NCBI GenBank assembly: GCA_029256015.1
Contig: JAQSYQ010000010.1
Coordinates: 1 to 64,000, forward strand
Source: Gammaproteobacteria bacterium
Lineage (GTDB): Bacteria > Pseudomonadota > Gammaproteobacteria > Francisellales > CACEW01
Direction: 5' to 3'
Length of the DNA stretch: 64,000 nt
Shown here: piece after piece, positions 62,331 through 64,000 of the stretch
Numbering within the stretch: the first letter of the stretch is position 1
Layout: the number at the start of each line of letters is the position of its first letter
Program-made: the position numbers and the translations under genes
The notes under the pieces: generated by a model
The model's database searches: none
Told to the model about the DNA's origin: nothing
What the model saw: the letters and a program-made list of their open reading frames with translations, nothing else

Positions 62331-64000
62331 TCAAGGCGAGCGTGGTATTCTATCATCAGTAGTATGGTGACGTTCGCCTTCTCTTGGAGACGCCCCCGCT
62401 CCGCCATTGACTCTCATTGCTGCAAGTCCCAAGCCAAAAATGTGAGTAGTTGCCGCCCTAATATCAGAACTTGGATAGCCACTTGCATCACGAATTGCAT
62501 GTACTGGCCTGCCCCTTACGGCAAGAGGCCCATGTATTATTTTAGGGTTATTGATGCCTTTGATACCTTTAATTTCTTCAACTCGGAATCGACAATCCAC
62601 TAGAAAAACTTCTCTATAAAAGAGCAATAGTTCAGGGCAAGTTTCTTTGAGTTCTTCAACCACCGCCATCCCTTTTTCAGCGATCATTTCTGGAATACGA
62701 ACAATCAATTCCGCATGCCAGTCCTCTTTTGGATACTTGAATACATTTATTATGGTTTCTGGCAAATCTGACGAATCTACCGGTTCTATTCGAGCCTTCA
62801 AATCATTACAAATTTTAGTAAACCGCTCAATGGTTTCATGATCATCTGCAAAATATGGCTTAGAATCGTTTTTATATATTTCATACGCAGCGCAATGAGT
62901 AAGCTCATGAATTAAAGTGCCCCTGAACTGATCTTCCATTTCACGAGCGCCGATATAAATATGTCCATTCACGATATAAGCGCCTAAGGCATTAGTAATC
63001 CAACCTTTAGTCATATTTTCTGTGCAATTTTTTTCATGGTCTAAGATGATATGCAGTCTGTTTCCACTATGTAAGCCTAAGGCTGCTAAAGATATTAAGT
63101 CCAATATGTCACTTAAGTCATCCATTTCATACATATTGGAATACATTTCATTGACCAAACTCAACCCACGAGGATACTCGCCCCCTACAAAATTAGTCGC
63201 ATCTAGTATTGTGCTAGCTTTACCGTATTTGCTTCGTCTATTAATGATTATATCTCGAAATTTTAGAATTTCGGATTTTATAGCTGTTCTGACCTTAAGT
63301 TCTAAAGCCTCGTATTTAAGTGTCATCAAAGCTATCAATTCATAGCATTCTTTTTCTAAAGCCAATTCCAAAGCTGTCATAGAAGATTTATTGACCATTT
63401 CAAAGGTTTTATTTTTCTCATCATCACTGCGAATTAACATCATTGCAATATCATTGAGCCCAAGCTCTATTGCCAAGTGTAAAGCAGTATTTTTATCACG
63501 GTTTGAAATATTGATTTTAGCTCCTGAAGAAAGCAGAGAGGAAACTGCTGTAATGTCTTTTTGTGCAACAGCATAATGAAGTAAAGTAGTTTTTCTTATC
63601 GGGGTTATATAATTTACACCCTCATTACATTCATACAGCAGCTCTCTCAATAATCTATAATTTTTAGCCTTTATAGCTGCTTTCATTACCTTATATGATA
63701 AAAGACCTACCACCTCGCTATTTTTACTTTTTTTAGCGAACATTAGAGCAGTCATACCAGTATTATCTTTTTCATCAAAGCTGGCTCCAGACCCAATCAA
63801 ATAGGTAACAATTTCGATATTGCCCTTCGATGACGCAATCATTAGAGCAGTCATACCTGTATTATCTTTTTCATTGAAATTGGCTCCTGCGTTAGCAAGA
63901 GCTTTGACTATATCAGAACGCCCTGATTCTACAGCATGCATCAAAGCTGTTTTGCCTTCATTATCCTTTTCATCATGGCTGGCTCCTGCCTCAAGAAGAG
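62331..64000 (-). CDS. Ankyrin-repeat protein with HExxH metallopeptidase-like domain (5' end outside window)
   Basis: The frame is open to the window edge, so the start and possibly more repeats are missing. About 555 residues are visible. The first 230 hold roughly six ankyrin units, three of them nearly alike (GASFDEKDNTGMTALM type) at a 99-nt spacing. A second domain follows, with GTLIHELTHCAAYEIYKND containing HELTH (HExxH, codons 62895-62909). A later WHAELIVRIPEMIAEKG could supply a Glu as third ligand. The C-terminal 60 residues are Gly/Ala/Arg-rich and flexible. Ankyrin effectors are common in Legionellales; the protease function and host targeting are inference. Confidence 0.8.
   Translation of the reverse strand, partial: LLEAGASHDEKDNEGKTALMHAVESGRSDIVKALANAGANFNEKDNTGMTALMIASSKGNIEIVTYLIGSGASFDEKDNTGMTALMFAKKSKNSEVVGLLSYKVMKAAIKAKNYRLLRELLYECNEGVNYITPIRKTTLLHYAVAQKDITAVSSLLSSGAKINISNRDKNTALHLAIELGLNDIAMMLIRSDDEKNKTFEMVNKSSMTALELALEKECYELIALMTLKYEALELKVRTAIKSEILKFRDIIINRRSKYGKASTILDATNFVGGEYPRGLSLVNEMYSNMYEMDDLSDILDLISLAALGLHSGNRLHIILDHEKNCTENMTKGWITNALGAYIVNGHIYIGAREMEDQFRGTLIHELTHCAAYEIYKNDSKPYFADDHETIERFTKICNDLKARIEPVDSSDLPETIINVFKYPKEDWHAELIVRIPEMIAEKGMAVVEELKETCPELLLFYREVFLVDCRFRVEEIKGIKGINNPKIIHGPLAVRGRPVHAIRDASGYPSSDIRAATTHIFGLGLAAMRVNGGAGASPREGERHHTTDDRIPRSP

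Noticed and set aside
63740..64000. CRISPR-like direct repeats
   Set aside because: The 99-nt periodicity is coding: it matches 33-residue ankyrin units, and there are no unique spacers.
61746..64000. Genomic island integrated at tRNA-Ser
   Set aside because: No integrase gene and no duplicated 3' end of the tRNA is visible inside the window; the possibility stays open beyond the right edge.

Overview
The window looks like a chromosomal segment of an AT-rich gammaproteobacterium, probably an intracellular or host-associated member of the Legionellales (Coxiella/Legionella/Berkiella-like). The case rests on gammaproteobacterial gene orders (tyrS-anmK-erpA, rsmI-yraN-diaA, rplM-rpsI-sspA-sspB, minCDE, holD-rimI, lspA-ileS, dnaX-ybaB-recR, RpoS, SspB, ProQ). 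Between these housekeeping blocks sit eukaryote-like proteins (armadillo repeats, ankyrin repeats fused to a HExxH domain, a degenerate J-domain protein, an F-box-like membrane protein). The lineage is inferred from gene content, not computed.

Layout. 1-8.1 kb: a small membrane protein, dus, tyrS, anmK, erpA, two unrecognised genes (4392-6158), rsmI, yraN and a DiaA/GmhA isomerase. 8.1-15.9 kb: an accessory island on the minus strand with a receptor-like one-pass membrane protein, four tandem paralogous armadillo-repeat genes and the deleted remnant of a fifth. 16-20 kb: sspB, sspA, rpsI, rplM and a FecCD-type ABC transporter. 20-28 kb: a small membrane protein, minCDE, a CorA/ZntB-like transporter, the J-domain-like protein, a thioredoxin-like ferredoxin, glk, an ABM-fold protein and apaH. 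27.7-40 kb: hemW, usp, rdgB, an MFS carrier, a poly-Ser lipoprotein, a GST, rsmD, an M16 protease pair, thioredoxin, adk and prfC. 39.7-50.3 kb: the F-box-like membrane protein, rimI, a holD-like gene, pssA, a DUF3579 gene, fkpB, lspA, ileS, a YhhQ transporter, a DUF1328 micro-gene, a methyltransferase, pgeF and a secreted PLD nuclease. 50.3-64 kb: proQ, two convergent recombinase-fold proteins without catalytic residues, rpoS, a YheT-like hydrolase, htpG, an O-methyltransferase, pdxB, recR, ybaB, dnaX, tRNA-Ser(GGA), a pair of structured repeats, and an ankyrin-HExxH gene that runs off the right edge.

The housekeeping genes are compact and often translationally coupled by ATGA or TAATG overlaps. 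The accessory genes are separate units with strong AGGAG-type ribosome sites. No transposase, integrase, prophage or CRISPR array was seen. Mobility shows instead as dispersed palindromic repeats, one family of which contributes codons to several proteins (an in-frame segment of PdxB, the C-termini of the ABC ATPase and the YheT-like hydrolase). The strongest leads are the armadillo family, the ankyrin-HExxH protein, the paired inactive recombinases next to rpoS, the 14-bp inverted repeat that could mask the ribosome site downstream of rpoS, and the structured elements near 38.0 kb and 61.9-62.2 kb.
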